Part shown: piece after piece, positions 1 through 7,021 of the stretch
How the letters are laid out: the number at the start of each line of letters is the position of its first letter
How positions within the stretch are numbered: position 1 is the stretch's first letter
NCBI RefSeq assembly: GCF_006539925.1
Contig: NZ_BJNY01000002.1
Location: 124,001 to 188,000 of the forward strand
DNA length: 64,000 nucleotides
Direction of reading: 5' to 3'
Source of the DNA: Glutamicibacter uratoxydans
GTDB lineage: Bacteria; Actinomycetota; Actinomycetes; Actinomycetales; Micrococcaceae
Notes under the pieces: generated by a model
The model's input: the letters and a program-made list of their open reading frames with translations, nothing else
Databases searched by the model: none
What the model was told of the DNA's origin: nothing
Made by a program: the position numbers and the translations under genes

Positions 1-26
1 AGGGGAGAACTTGAAAAGTGGTCTGT

Positions 27-60
27 AGGGGTGCGCCCGAACAGTACCGGGCGCACCCCT
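27..60. terminator. Perfect 13-bp inverted repeat, probable terminator
   Basis: A perfect 13-bp stem (27-39 with 48-60) encloses an 8-nt loop. It lies at the left edge, ahead of the first gene, and probably ends transcription of a gene outside the window. There is no clear T-run on the + strand after it, so a bidirectional or weak terminator, or a protein-binding palindrome, remains possible. Confidence 0.55.
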
Positions 61-88
61 GGCGGTCATACCAGAAAGGAAACGCGCT

Positions 89-346
89 ATGCGCCAAACA
101 TTGCTACATCTGCATCTGGACGATGAACAGATCGATGATCTGAATTCGGCGCTATGCACCTACCGGGATCACTTCATCGAACTTGCCGAGTCCAGCATGG
201 ACGCTGTCACCCCGCTGGCCCAGGAGAACGCCAAATACTGGCAAGACAAAGTCCGCCAGGTACAAGAGCTGATCGACAAGATCAATGACGAGCTCTATGG
301 ACATCAGGAAAGAGGCAGCGCCAGAAAACCCAGTGCGGCCATCTAG
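89..346 (+). CDS. Small hypothetical protein (85 aa)
   Basis: I do not recognise a family. The 85-residue product is charged and predicted mostly helical, with no signal peptide or membrane segment, and ends in a basic Ser/Arg/Lys-rich tail. The start is supported by an AAAGGA ribosome-binding site about 9 nt ahead of the ATG. It stands alone behind a stem-loop and faces the convergent APC permease gene. A small cytosolic protein with a coiled-coil tendency is all that can be said. Confidence 0.6.
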   Translation: MRQTLLHLHLDDEQIDDLNSALCTYRDHFIELAESSMDAVTPLAQENAKYWQDKVRQVQELIDKINDELYGHQERGSARKPSAAI

Positions 347-407
347 CCGGATAGGCCCACGTGATAGCCGAAGCCGGCATGGCCATGCATTGGCCGCCGA
401 ACGGAAA

Positions 408-476
408 AATGCCATTGGCATCCACTGGAGATGAAACTCGTCCTGAGAGTATTCACCAGCGGGTGCCAATGGCATT
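408..476. repeat. Paired palindromes TGCCATTGGCA / TGCCAATGGCA between convergent genes
   Basis: Two 13-bp arms (408-420 and 464-476) are perfect reverse complements 43 nt apart, and each arm contains an 11-bp near-palindrome of its own (TGCCA-N-TGGCA). The pair sits between the small gene ending at 346 and the permease stop at 483. It may be a long-stem bidirectional terminator or two binding sites. A further short palindrome lies at 381-395. Confidence 0.5.
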
Positions 477-482
477 GCTGAC

Positions 483-2006
483 TTAGGCGTTCTCTTCCAC
501 CTTCACATACCTGGTTTCAGGCTTCGAGGTGTAGAAGGACTCGCGGCGCTTGCGCGCACCGATCAGGAATACCGCGCCGAGCAGCAGGATGCCTGCACCC
601 ACCAGGAACACCAATCCCATGCCGCCGATCTCGGTGCCCGAGCCGTAGGCGGGATCCAGCGAGTCGACGATGGTCTGGCCGAACACCGCCACCAGCGCAA
701 TGCCTCCCAGCAGCGGCGCCAGCCCGCGGGTGAAGAAGTTGCGCGCCGAGGCGAACAGCGTGTGCCGGAAGTACCAGACGCAGGCGAACGCGGTGATGCC
801 GTAGTAGAAGCAGATCATCATGCCCAGCGCCAGGATCGTATCATTGAGCACGTTCGTGGACACGAAGCGCATCAGCGCGTAGAACCCGGTGGAGATCACC
901 GCCGCGACAATCGTGGAGAAGGCAGGGGTTCCGAACTTCGGGTGGATGCGGGTGAAGGCCTGCGGCAGCGCGCCGTGGTGGCCCATGGCCAGCATGGAGC
1001 GGGCCGGCGAAATCATGGTGGACTGCAGCGAAGCGGCGCAGGAGGCCAAGGTGGCCAGCGAGAGCAGGATCGCCGCCGGGCCCATGACCGGACCGGCCAA
1101 GGCTGCGAAGACATTGCCGATGCTCTCGGGGTTCGCCAGGCCCAGCCCGGTGTCCCCCACGCCGGCGTAAACCGTGGCGGCCACGGAAGTCAGCAGGTAG
1201 ATGCCCAGCACGATCACCGCGGTGAACCCGGCGGCCAGGCCGGAGGTGCGCTCGCCGTTCTTGGTTTCTTCGTTCATCGACAGGCAGACGTCCCAGCCCC
1301 AGAAGGCGAAGATCGACAGGCTCAGGCCGATGGCCATGGCGGAGAAGGAGTCGATGCCCATCGGGTTGAACCACTCGAAGGAGAAGTCGACAGCCGGGGC
1401 GGCCTTGGAGAAGGCGGCGATGGAGAACCACACCAGCAGCACTACCTGGAAGCCGACCAGCAGGTACTGCACCAGCGAGGCCGCATGCAGGCCGCGCACC
1501 GAAACCCACGTGGCGCCGAGCATGAATACCAGGCAGGTGGCCACGTTGATCCACGGGTTCGCCGCCAACTCGGCCAGCGAATCATTGCCGGTGAGCTGGG
1601 CGAGGAACAGGTAGAAGAAGTCCACCGCCACGCCGGCCAGGTTGGAGAGCACGATGATGTTCGCCGCCAGCATGCCCCAGCCGCCCATCCAGCCGGCGCG
1701 CGGCCCGAAAGCCCGCCATACCCAGGTGAAGGTGGTGCCGTTGTCAGGCATGGCGCGGTTCAGCTCGCGGTAGCCCAGGGCCACCAGGAACATCGGGATG
1801 AACCCGACGATGAAGATTGCCGGCAAGTGCGTGCCCACTGCTTCGGCGGTGGGGCCGAGCGTGCTTGCCACCACATAGCTCGGCGCAATGGTGGAGACGC
1901 CGATGACGATTGCGGTGAACAGGCCGATCTGCCCCGCGGTCAGGCCCTTGCCGGTCTCGGTGACCGGGGTGGTGCTCAGCTTGCTGGTCTTCGCCGCGCC
2001 GTTCAT
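483..2006 (-). CDS. APC-family amino acid/polyamine permease
   Basis: A 507-residue integral membrane protein with about 12-14 hydrophobic helices starting near residue 25, typical of amino acid-polyamine-organocation transporters of the PuuP-like type. The N-terminal helix carries the family pattern I-G-V-S-T-I-A-P. It shares a duplicated palindromic operator with the agmatine enzymes 3-4 kb away, so agmatine, putrescine or a related amine is the likely substrate; this is inference. The ATG at 2006 lacks its own good ribosome-binding site and overlaps the stop of a 15-codon leader reading frame (ATGA), so translation is probably coupled. Confidence 0.85.
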   Translation of the reverse strand: MNGAAKTSKLSTTPVTETGKGLTAGQIGLFTAIVIGVSTIAPSYVVASTLGPTAEAVGTHLPAIFIVGFIPMFLVALGYRELNRAMPDNGTTFTWVWRAFGPRAGWMGGWGMLAANIIVLSNLAGVAVDFFYLFLAQLTGNDSLAELAANPWINVATCLVFMLGATWVSVRGLHAASLVQYLLVGFQVVLLVWFSIAAFSKAAPAVDFSFEWFNPMGIDSFSAMAIGLSLSIFAFWGWDVCLSMNEETKNGERTSGLAAGFTAVIVLGIYLLTSVAATVYAGVGDTGLGLANPESIGNVFAALAGPVMGPAAILLSLATLASCAASLQSTMISPARSMLAMGHHGALPQAFTRIHPKFGTPAFSTIVAAVISTGFYALMRFVSTNVLNDTILALGMMICFYYGITAFACVWYFRHTLFASARNFFTRGLAPLLGGIALVAVFGQTIVDSLDPAYGSGTEIGGMGLVFLVGAGILLLGAVFLIGARKRRESFYTSKPETRYVKVEENA

Positions 2007-2050
2007 CGAACAGCCTGTTCGTCGGCGCAGTGTGCGAGTGCGTCCATCAT
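2003..2050 (-). CDS. Candidate 15-codon leader peptide coupled to the permease
   Basis: Starting at 2050, a GGAGG site 5 nt upstream introduces MMDALAHCADEQAVR, which ends in TGA sharing bases with the permease ATG (ATGA). This is the only strong ribosome-binding site in the permease leader. It could deliver ribosomes to the permease start or act as a regulatory leader. Expression is not shown by sequence alone. Confidence 0.45.
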   Translation of the reverse strand: MMDALAHCADEQAVR

Positions 2051-2068
2051 CGGATCCTCCAGGAACTA

Positions 2069-2087
2069 AAACGAATGAAATTCATTT
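2069..2087. promoter_or_regulatory. TetR-type operator 1 of the APC permease
   Basis: AAACGAAT (2069-2076), 3 bp, ATTCATTT (2080-2087) matches the palindrome at the TetR gene with one base changed. It lies just downstream of a plausible permease promoter on the - strand (TTGCCT, 18 bp, TATCAT), where a bound repressor would block transcription. Confidence 0.7.
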
Positions 2088-2125
2088 ACGATGATAGGTT
2101 GTGACCCAGCTCTCAGGCAAGAGGA

Positions 2126-2144
2126 AAACGAATTTCGTTCGTAT
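2126..2144. promoter_or_regulatory. TetR-type operator 2 of the APC permease
   Basis: AAACGAAT (2126-2133), 3 bp, GTTCGTAT (2137-2144) is a second, weaker copy of the same palindrome; AACGAA-T-TTCGTT inside it is a perfect shorter palindrome. It lies just upstream of the permease -35 region. Confidence 0.6.
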
Positions 2145-2460
2145 AATTTTCTTGACGCGGCGATCCAGTCGTCAGCTCTTCAAAACTCCGGCACGACAGG
2201 GGCCCAAGTACTCCTCGGCTCCAGTCACTCATCTGCCATAGGATCCGCCCAATCTTTCACATCTCTCGGCTGAGCCGAACCACGTCTCGCTGTTACCATA
2301 TATAGAAGAGAAAACAGTACTGATCCGATGCCCGGTGACTTCAAAAGCATCGCTCATCAGCTTGTAGCCGTCGCGCCGAACTGGACGGCTTTATCAAATC
2401 ATCCATCGATGCCAACTTCGGTCCGCGAGCATTGCACCTTGCAGCGAGGAGGAAGCAGCT
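2145..2460. other. Intergenic region without a gene
   Basis: This 316-bp stretch between the permease operators and the ImmA-like gene shows no convincing coding sequence. It is more A/T-rich by eye than the flanks and ends with a strong GAGGAGG ribosome-binding site serving the start at 2461. The left boundary of the inserted ImmA/toxin segment should lie here, but I see no direct repeats or attachment site. Confidence 0.5.
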
Positions 2461-3951
2461 ATGACAGCTTTATATGTCGATGTTGCCCCCAGCCTTCTCC
2501 GCTGGGCTGTTGCCCGTGCCGGCTGGGATGCGGAAACCACCGCACGCCGAGCACCGAAATTTGACGACTGGATTGAAGGCAGAAAGCGCCCCACTTTCAA
2601 GCAGATCGAAAAGTTCGCCAATGACACCCACGCTCCCCTGGGGCTGCTCTTTCTGAAGGAACCTCCGGTTGAAACAGTTCCGATTCCAGACATGCGCACG
2701 TTGGGTAACGAGCGGCTCTCCCAACCATCTGCAGATCTGCTCGACACCATATACCTTTGCCAGGAACATCAAGACTGGTACCGAGACTACGCAATCGAAC
2801 AAGGTGCCGAAAAACTATCGTTCGTCGGTTCCTCTTCGGCAGCCGATGACCCAGAAATCGTTGCCGGCTTTATTCGGAAGGCACTGCGCTTCGAACCATC
2901 CACGCGCGCTGAATTTCCTACGTGGGAGGAATCTCTCCGCCAGCTGATCATCCGAATTGAAGAGCTCGGTGTTCTCGTCAAGGTCAGTGGCATCGTCGGC
3001 TCCAACACGCAACGCAAGCTCAAGACCGATGAGTTCCGAGGGTTCGTACTCGCCGATGAAATTGCGCCGCTAATCTTCGTCAACGGCGCTGATACCAAAG
3101 CCGGACAGATCTTCACGCTCATTCACGAGTTCGCTCATCTATACCTCGGTGAGAGCGCGCTCTCCGATTCCGCACTAGGTAGGCCCAGCACCTCCACACA
3201 TGAACTCTGGTGCAATAAAGTAGCCGCCGAAGTGCTAGTTCCTCGCGCCTTGCTCAGCAAGGACTTCACCGGCACCGTGACCAGTGAAGAGTTGAACAGG
3301 CTGGCTCGACGCTACAAGGTCAGCACTCTCGTAGTCCTCAAGAGCATCTTCGATGCGGGCTTCCTGACTTGGGAACAGTATCAAGAACACTACAGTGACG
3401 AATTCAAGCGGATCATGGAGCTAGTGGCCGCTCGCAAGTCTGAGAGCGGTGGGAATTACTACTACACCCAACCCATTCGGCTAAGTCGCCAGTTCGCTCA
3501 GGCAGTACTCTCTAGCACTTTGCAGGGAGAGACGACATTTCGCGATGCCTACCAGATGCTGGGAACCAAAAAAACACGAGACGTTCATGGGTCTAGCGGA
3601 ACAGCTGGGGGTCGCCTGATGTACCTCGTGGATGCAAACGTCCTCATCGAAGCGAAGAACCGCTACTACGCATTCGATATTGCGCCCGGGTTCTGGGCTT
3701 GGTTGGACCAAGCCCATGCCCAGCATCTAGCCTGCTCAATCGAGGCGGTACGCCAAGAACTATTAGCCGGAGCTGACGAGTTGTCCCAGTGGGCCAGGGC
3801 ACGCCCTGATTTCTTCCGTCCTATGGATGCTCAGACGGTAGCCCAATTTTCGGATCTCACCACCTGGGCGCAAAGCAGGCAGTACCAGCAGTCGGCGCTC
3901 AACGCATTCACTGGCAACGATGCAGATTACCTTTTGATCGCGCATGCATGA
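2461..3951 (+). CDS. ImmA/IrrE metallopeptidase read through into a PIN-like (DUF4411) domain
   Basis: Residues 1-70 resemble the Xre-like helix-turn-helix that precedes ImmA/IrrE domains. Residues 120-330 are the zinc peptidase, with HEFAH at 222-226 and a third ligand probably at E257. Normally such a gene ends and a separate DUF4411 PIN-like toxin gene follows. Here the frame runs on through an A7 run (3568-3574) into the toxin at residue 387. One base fewer in the run would give a natural ImmA ending (FMGLAEQLGVA) with TGA overlapping the toxin ATG (TGATG). The fusion is thus best explained by a one-base insertion, a sequencing error, or slippage at the A-run. A strong GAGGAGG supports the start. 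Confidence 0.75.
   Translation: MTALYVDVAPSLLRWAVARAGWDAETTARRAPKFDDWIEGRKRPTFKQIEKFANDTHAPLGLLFLKEPPVETVPIPDMRTLGNERLSQPSADLLDTIYLCQEHQDWYRDYAIEQGAEKLSFVGSSSAADDPEIVAGFIRKALRFEPSTRAEFPTWEESLRQLIIRIEELGVLVKVSGIVGSNTQRKLKTDEFRGFVLADEIAPLIFVNGADTKAGQIFTLIHEFAHLYLGESALSDSALGRPSTSTHELWCNKVAAEVLVPRALLSKDFTGTVTSEELNRLARRYKVSTLVVLKSIFDAGFLTWEQYQEHYSDEFKRIMELVAARKSESGGNYYYTQPIRLSRQFAQAVLSSTLQGETTFRDAYQMLGTKKTRDVHGSSGTAGGRLMYLVDANVLIEAKNRYYAFDIAPGFWAWLDQAHAQHLACSIEAVRQELLAGADELSQWARARPDFFRPMDAQTVAQFSDLTTWAQSRQYQQSALNAFTGNDADYLLIAHA
3568..3574 (+). other. A7 homopolymer at the ImmA/toxin junction
   Basis: Seven A residues occupy codons AAA-AAA-A. Removing one A, or a +1 slip, restores an ImmA-like C-terminus ending at TGA 3617-3619. 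This is the probable frameshift or slippage site. Confidence 0.65.
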
Positions 3952-4104
3952 GCCCACGGCCACACGGTGGTCACTCACGAGATTCCTCAGCCAAACTCAA
4001 AGAAACGTGTACTGATTCCAGACGCATGCACAGCCATGGGCGTCGAGTATGCCAACACATTCACGATGCTGCGCAAGACCAAAGCCCGCTTCAACCTCAG
4101 CTAA
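3619..4104 (+). pseudogene. DUF4411 PIN-like toxin gene interrupted by an in-frame TGA
   Basis: The ATG at 3619 overlaps the expected ImmA stop. The product begins MYLVDANVLIEAKNRYY, a PIN-like nuclease start with the first conserved Asp. The TGA at 3949-3951 interrupts it after LLIAHA, but the same frame continues to 4104 with family-like text (AHGHTVVTHE, then NSKKRVLIPDAC and MLRKTKARFNLS). A CGA-to-TGA change would explain the break. A truncated product of about 110 aa would lose the C-terminal strands of the fold, so the toxin is probably inactive. Confidence 0.7.
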
Positions 4105-4204
4105 ACGAAGCGCATCGACGAGGCTGTCCCTCCTAAAAACGAAAGCCGCATGAACTGCGCTCTTGCCAGGGCAGGCAGTGGTTCGTCCCTGCCTTAAAGG
4201 GCAC

Positions 4205-4244
4205 AGCGGCGGAGCGCGCCCGCAAAGGGGCGCGCTCCACCGCT
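4205..4244. terminator. Terminator downstream of agmatine deiminase
   Basis: GGAGCGCGCCC (4211-4221) pairs with GGGCGCGCTCC (4228-4238) around a 6-nt loop, extended by AGCGG/CCGCT after one mismatch. It lies 30 bp beyond the deiminase stop on the - strand. Confidence 0.7.
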
Positions 4245-4273
4245 GGTAATGATCCTGCGTGCGTTCGGCTCGC

Positions 4274-5296
4274 CTAGACCGCAGGAACCTGCTGGGTAAT
4301 GCAGTGGATTCCGCCGCCGCGCGCGTAGAGCTCGGTGGCGTCCACGGCCACGACCTCGCGGCCTGGGTAGGCGTCGGCGAGGATCTTGGCCGCAACTGCA
4401 TCATTCTCGTCGTTGAATGCGCAGGCGATCACGCCGCCGTTGGTGACCAGGTGGTTGATGTAGGAATAGTCCACCCAGCCTTCCTCGTCGCGCAGGGTCT
4501 TCGGCGCAGGGACGCCGATCAGCTGCAGCTTGCGGCCCTTGGCATCCGTTGCGGCCTCCAAGGTGGCGCGCACCTGGGCGGAGATCTCGAAGTCCGGGTG
4601 CTCCGGGTTCTGCTGGTCGTGGTACAGCACCACGCCGGGGGCCGGGAAGCAGGCAACGATGTCCACGTGCCCGCGGGTGCCGAACTCCTCGTTGTCGCGG
4701 GTCAGCCCGCGGTCCAGCCAGATGACCTTCTCTACGCCCAGCTGCGTAGCGAACTCCGCTTCGATGTCAACCTCAGTTGCATTCGGGTTGCGCCCTGGAT
4801 CAAGCTGCACGCTGCGGGTGGCGAGCATGGTGCCCTCGCCGTCCACATGGATGCCGCCGCCCTCGTTGGTGATCGATGCCTGCACGCGGGTGGTGCTTTC
4901 AAGCTCCGCCACCGCGGCGGCGATCTTGGAGTCCTTGCCCCAGGCGGCCCAGGACTGGGCGCCCCAGCCGTTGAAGTTCCAGTCGATGGCCGCCAGTGCG
5001 CCGTTGCCATCGCGCACGAAGGTCGGGCCGATGTCGCGCATCCATGCGTCATCCAGCTCGCGCAGCTCGTAGGCCACCGCATCGCCCAGATGGCGGCGGG
5101 CGTCGGCCTCGGCCGATGGGTCGACCACCATGGTCACCGGGGTGAACTTTGCGACGGCGCGGGCGACGTTAGCCCAGGTGGTGCGTGCCGCCTCGGCGTC
5201 CTCCGCGGTATCCCCCAGCGTGTAGCCGCTGGACGGGAAGGCCATGTAAATGCGCTCGTGAGCTTCGGTTTCCGCCGGCATGAAGAACTTAGACAT
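4274..5296 (-). CDS. aguA: Agmatine deiminase
   Basis: Hydrolyses agmatine to N-carbamoylputrescine and ammonia in the cytosol. The 340-residue product shows the family features: the early FMPAETE-H start, the DDAWMRDIGPTFV block, the NEGGGIHVDGEG block, and the C-terminal GGGIHC with catalytic Cys at about 332. I place the start at 5296 because it overlaps the stop of the upstream amidase gene by 8 nt (ATGTCTAA) and the family begins there; 12 extra upstream codons are open but unlikely. Transcribed after aguB in a two-gene operon and closed by the stem at 4205-4244. Confidence 0.93.
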   Translation of the reverse strand: MSKFFMPAETEAHERIYMAFPSSGYTLGDTAEDAEAARTTWANVARAVAKFTPVTMVVDPSAEADARRHLGDAVAYELRELDDAWMRDIGPTFVRDGNGALAAIDWNFNGWGAQSWAAWGKDSKIAAAVAELESTTRVQASITNEGGGIHVDGEGTMLATRSVQLDPGRNPNATEVDIEAEFATQLGVEKVIWLDRGLTRDNEEFGTRGHVDIVACFPAPGVVLYHDQQNPEHPDFEISAQVRATLEAATDAKGRKLQLIGVPAPKTLRDEEGWVDYSYINHLVTNGGVIACAFNDENDAVAAKILADAYPGREVVAVDATELYARGGGIHCITQQVPAV

Positions 5297-6269
5297 GAGA
5301 GTCTTCCTTCTGCTCGCCGAGCTCCGAGTCATTGCGCTGCTGCGTCATGGCCGCGTAGGTCTCCGGGCGGCGGGTGCGCAGGAACGGGAAGAGGGTCAGC
5401 CAGTCACGGCGTGCATCCAGGTCAAGGGTTGCCACCAGCACTGCCGACTCGTCGCGCGGTGCGCGGGCCAGGATGCGGCCGTAAGGGTCAGAGATGAAGG
5501 AAGAGCCGTAGAAGGTCAGCGCACCCTCTTCGCCCCAGCGGTTTGGAACCACCATGAACAAGCCGTTGGCGATGCCGTTGCCGACGATGGTCTGGCGCCA
5601 CAGCGGCTCGGTGTCGAAGTCCGGATGGTCCGGCTCGGAGCCGATGGCGGTCGGGTAGGCCAGCAGGTCGGCACCCGCCAGCGAGTAGATGCGCGGAGGC
5701 TCGCTGAACCATTCGTCCCAGCAGGTCGGCAGGCCCATGGCCAGATCGCCCAGGGCTTCGATCTTGTGGACCGGGTACGGATCTTCGACAGGGCCCTCGC
5801 GGAAGTACTTGTCTTCGTAGTAGCCGGCGGTGCGCGGAATGTGCAGCTTGTTGGTCAGCGCGACAATCTCACCCTCAGGGGAGACGACCACGGCGGTGTT
5901 CAGGCCCAGGCCGTCCTCGGCCGGCGCCTTGCGGAACAGCGAGATGTGCACGTGCAGGTTGTACTTGGCAGCCATTTCGCGGGCGAAGGCCACGGTGGGG
6001 CCGGTCTCAAGATCCTCGGCGGTCTCGTCGGCGGCTTCAGGATTCGGCACCACGAAGGCAGGGTACTTACTCAGGGTCACTTCTGGCAGGTAGACGATCT
6101 GCGCACCATGGGATGCGGCACGGGAAATGCCGTCTTCCAATTCGCCGCGCAGTTCCTGCGGATCCTCATGCCAGCGGTGCTGGACCAGCGCAACGGTGAT
6201 TTCGCCGCGCTCTGGAGCCTCAACGCGAGCCAGCGACTCCGGAGCGGTGAGTGCAAGTATTTCCTTCAT
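5289..6269 (-). CDS. aguB: N-carbamoylputrescine amidohydrolase
   Basis: A nitrilase-superfamily enzyme of 326 residues that converts N-carbamoylputrescine to putrescine, CO2 and ammonia. The Glu-Lys-Cys triad is visible at E63 (VYLPEV), K141 (TNKLHIPRT) and C183 (LPTCWDEWF). It is the first gene of the operon with aguA and its start follows a GGAGAG ribosome-binding site. A perfect 11-bp-arm palindrome lies 18 nt upstream, between the likely TATAGT -10 and the gene, so the divergent TetR protein probably represses it. Together the two enzymes make putrescine from agmatine without releasing urea. Confidence 0.93.
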   Translation of the reverse strand: MKEILALTAPESLARVEAPERGEITVALVQHRWHEDPQELRGELEDGISRAASHGAQIVYLPEVTLSKYPAFVVPNPEAADETAEDLETGPTVAFAREMAAKYNLHVHISLFRKAPAEDGLGLNTAVVVSPEGEIVALTNKLHIPRTAGYYEDKYFREGPVEDPYPVHKIEALGDLAMGLPTCWDEWFSEPPRIYSLAGADLLAYPTAIGSEPDHPDFDTEPLWRQTIVGNGIANGLFMVVPNRWGEEGALTFYGSSFISDPYGRILARAPRDESAVLVATLDLDARRDWLTLFPFLRTRRPETYAAMTQQRNDSELGEQKEDSHV

Positions 6270-6286
6270 GGGGTGCTCTCCAAGAA

Positions 6287-6311
6287 TTTAAACGAATATG
6301 ATTCGTTTAAA
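6287..6311. promoter_or_regulatory. TetR operator at aguB (perfect palindrome)
   Basis: TTTAAACGAAT (6287-6297), ATG, ATTCGTTTAAA (6301-6311) is a perfect palindrome with 11-bp arms and a 3-bp centre. It is the best copy of the motif seen four times in the window. Confidence 0.8.
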
Positions 6312-6343
6312 ACTATAGGCAGGCTTCGACCCGCGCGCAAGGG

Positions 6344-6366
6344 TTAAACGAATGTTTTTCGTTTAA
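6344..6366. promoter_or_regulatory. TetR operator at the tetR-like gene
   Basis: TTAAACGAAT (6344-6353), GTT, TTTCGTTTAA (6357-6366) has one mismatch between arms. It sits 46 bp ahead of the regulator start, which suggests autoregulation. Confidence 0.75.
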
Positions 6367-6412
6367 GTTCGATATGCTCTAATCAGCAGGAAATCCAGGA
6401 AGGCTGAAAACC

Positions 6413-7021
6413 ATGGCACGCCCCTCAAAGCCAAAGCTCAATACCGACATCATCGCCAAGGCGGCGCTGGCACTGGTGGACAAGCATGGAGAATTCACCC
6501 TTCCGCAGCTGGCCAAGGCGCTGTCGGTCAGCGCCTCCTCGCTGTACAACCATGTGCAGGGTAAAGATGAGATCGTCGAGCTCATGCGCGGCCACGCCAT
6601 GTCAGCCATCAAGCTGCCCGAGGCCCAAGACGGGGATTGGCAGCAGACGGTGCGGGACATCGCCACCGCCTATTGGGATTCCTACTCGAAGCACCCGCGG
6701 CTGATCCCCCTGCTCACCAGCCATACCGTGCGCGACCGCACCACCCTGCGCGTCTACGATGCGCTGGCCGAGGCCTTCGCCCAGGCAGGATTCGCGCCGG
6801 AGCAGCGGCTGCAAGTCATCACCATCGTCGATTCCTTTGTGCTCGGCTCCGCACTGGATGCAGCTGCTCCGGAGCAGGTATGGGAAGCCGACGATACCTC
6901 CAGCCCTCAATTCAAGGAAGCCCTGGAAGCAGGCCTGCCCCTCGCACAGCGCGCAGAGGTCACTTTCCTGATGGGTCTGGACGTGATCCTAAACGGACTC
7001 TCGGCTGTTCCGCGCGCCTAG
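6413..7021 (+). CDS. TetR-family repressor of the agmatine module
   Basis: A 202-residue one-component regulator. The N-terminal helix-turn-helix (about residues 12-58, with LPQLAKALSVSASSLYNHVQGKDEI) is typical of TetR, and the C-terminal part resembles the TetR_C ligand/dimer domain. It is divergent from aguB-aguA with two copies of the palindrome in the 143-bp gap, and two more copies precede the APC permease. I infer that it represses enzymes and transporter until agmatine or a related amine binds. A GGAAGG site precedes the ATG. Its stop overlaps the stop of the convergent signal peptidase gene by 4 bp. Confidence 0.88.
   Translation: MARPSKPKLNTDIIAKAALALVDKHGEFTLPQLAKALSVSASSLYNHVQGKDEIVELMRGHAMSAIKLPEAQDGDWQQTVRDIATAYWDSYSKHPRLIPLLTSHTVRDRTTLRVYDALAEAFAQAGFAPEQRLQVITIVDSFVLGSALDAAAPEQVWEADDTSSPQFKEALEAGLPLAQRAEVTFLMGLDVILNGLSAVPRA

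Noticed and set aside
762-2069. 435-codon open frame on the + strand opposite the APC permease
   Set aside because: Its product is Arg/Gly/His/Gln-rich low-complexity text with no domain, typical of the complement of a GC-rich gene, and the permease on the other strand has clear membrane helices.
3949-3951. TGA in the toxin gene read as selenocysteine or programmed readthrough
   Set aside because: The family has no Sec position here and no SECIS-like stem was seen directly after; a nonsense mutation is simpler.
4259-6347. Two long + strand open frames opposite aguA and aguB
   Set aside because: Both are antisense shadows; the enzymes on the - strand carry full catalytic motifs.
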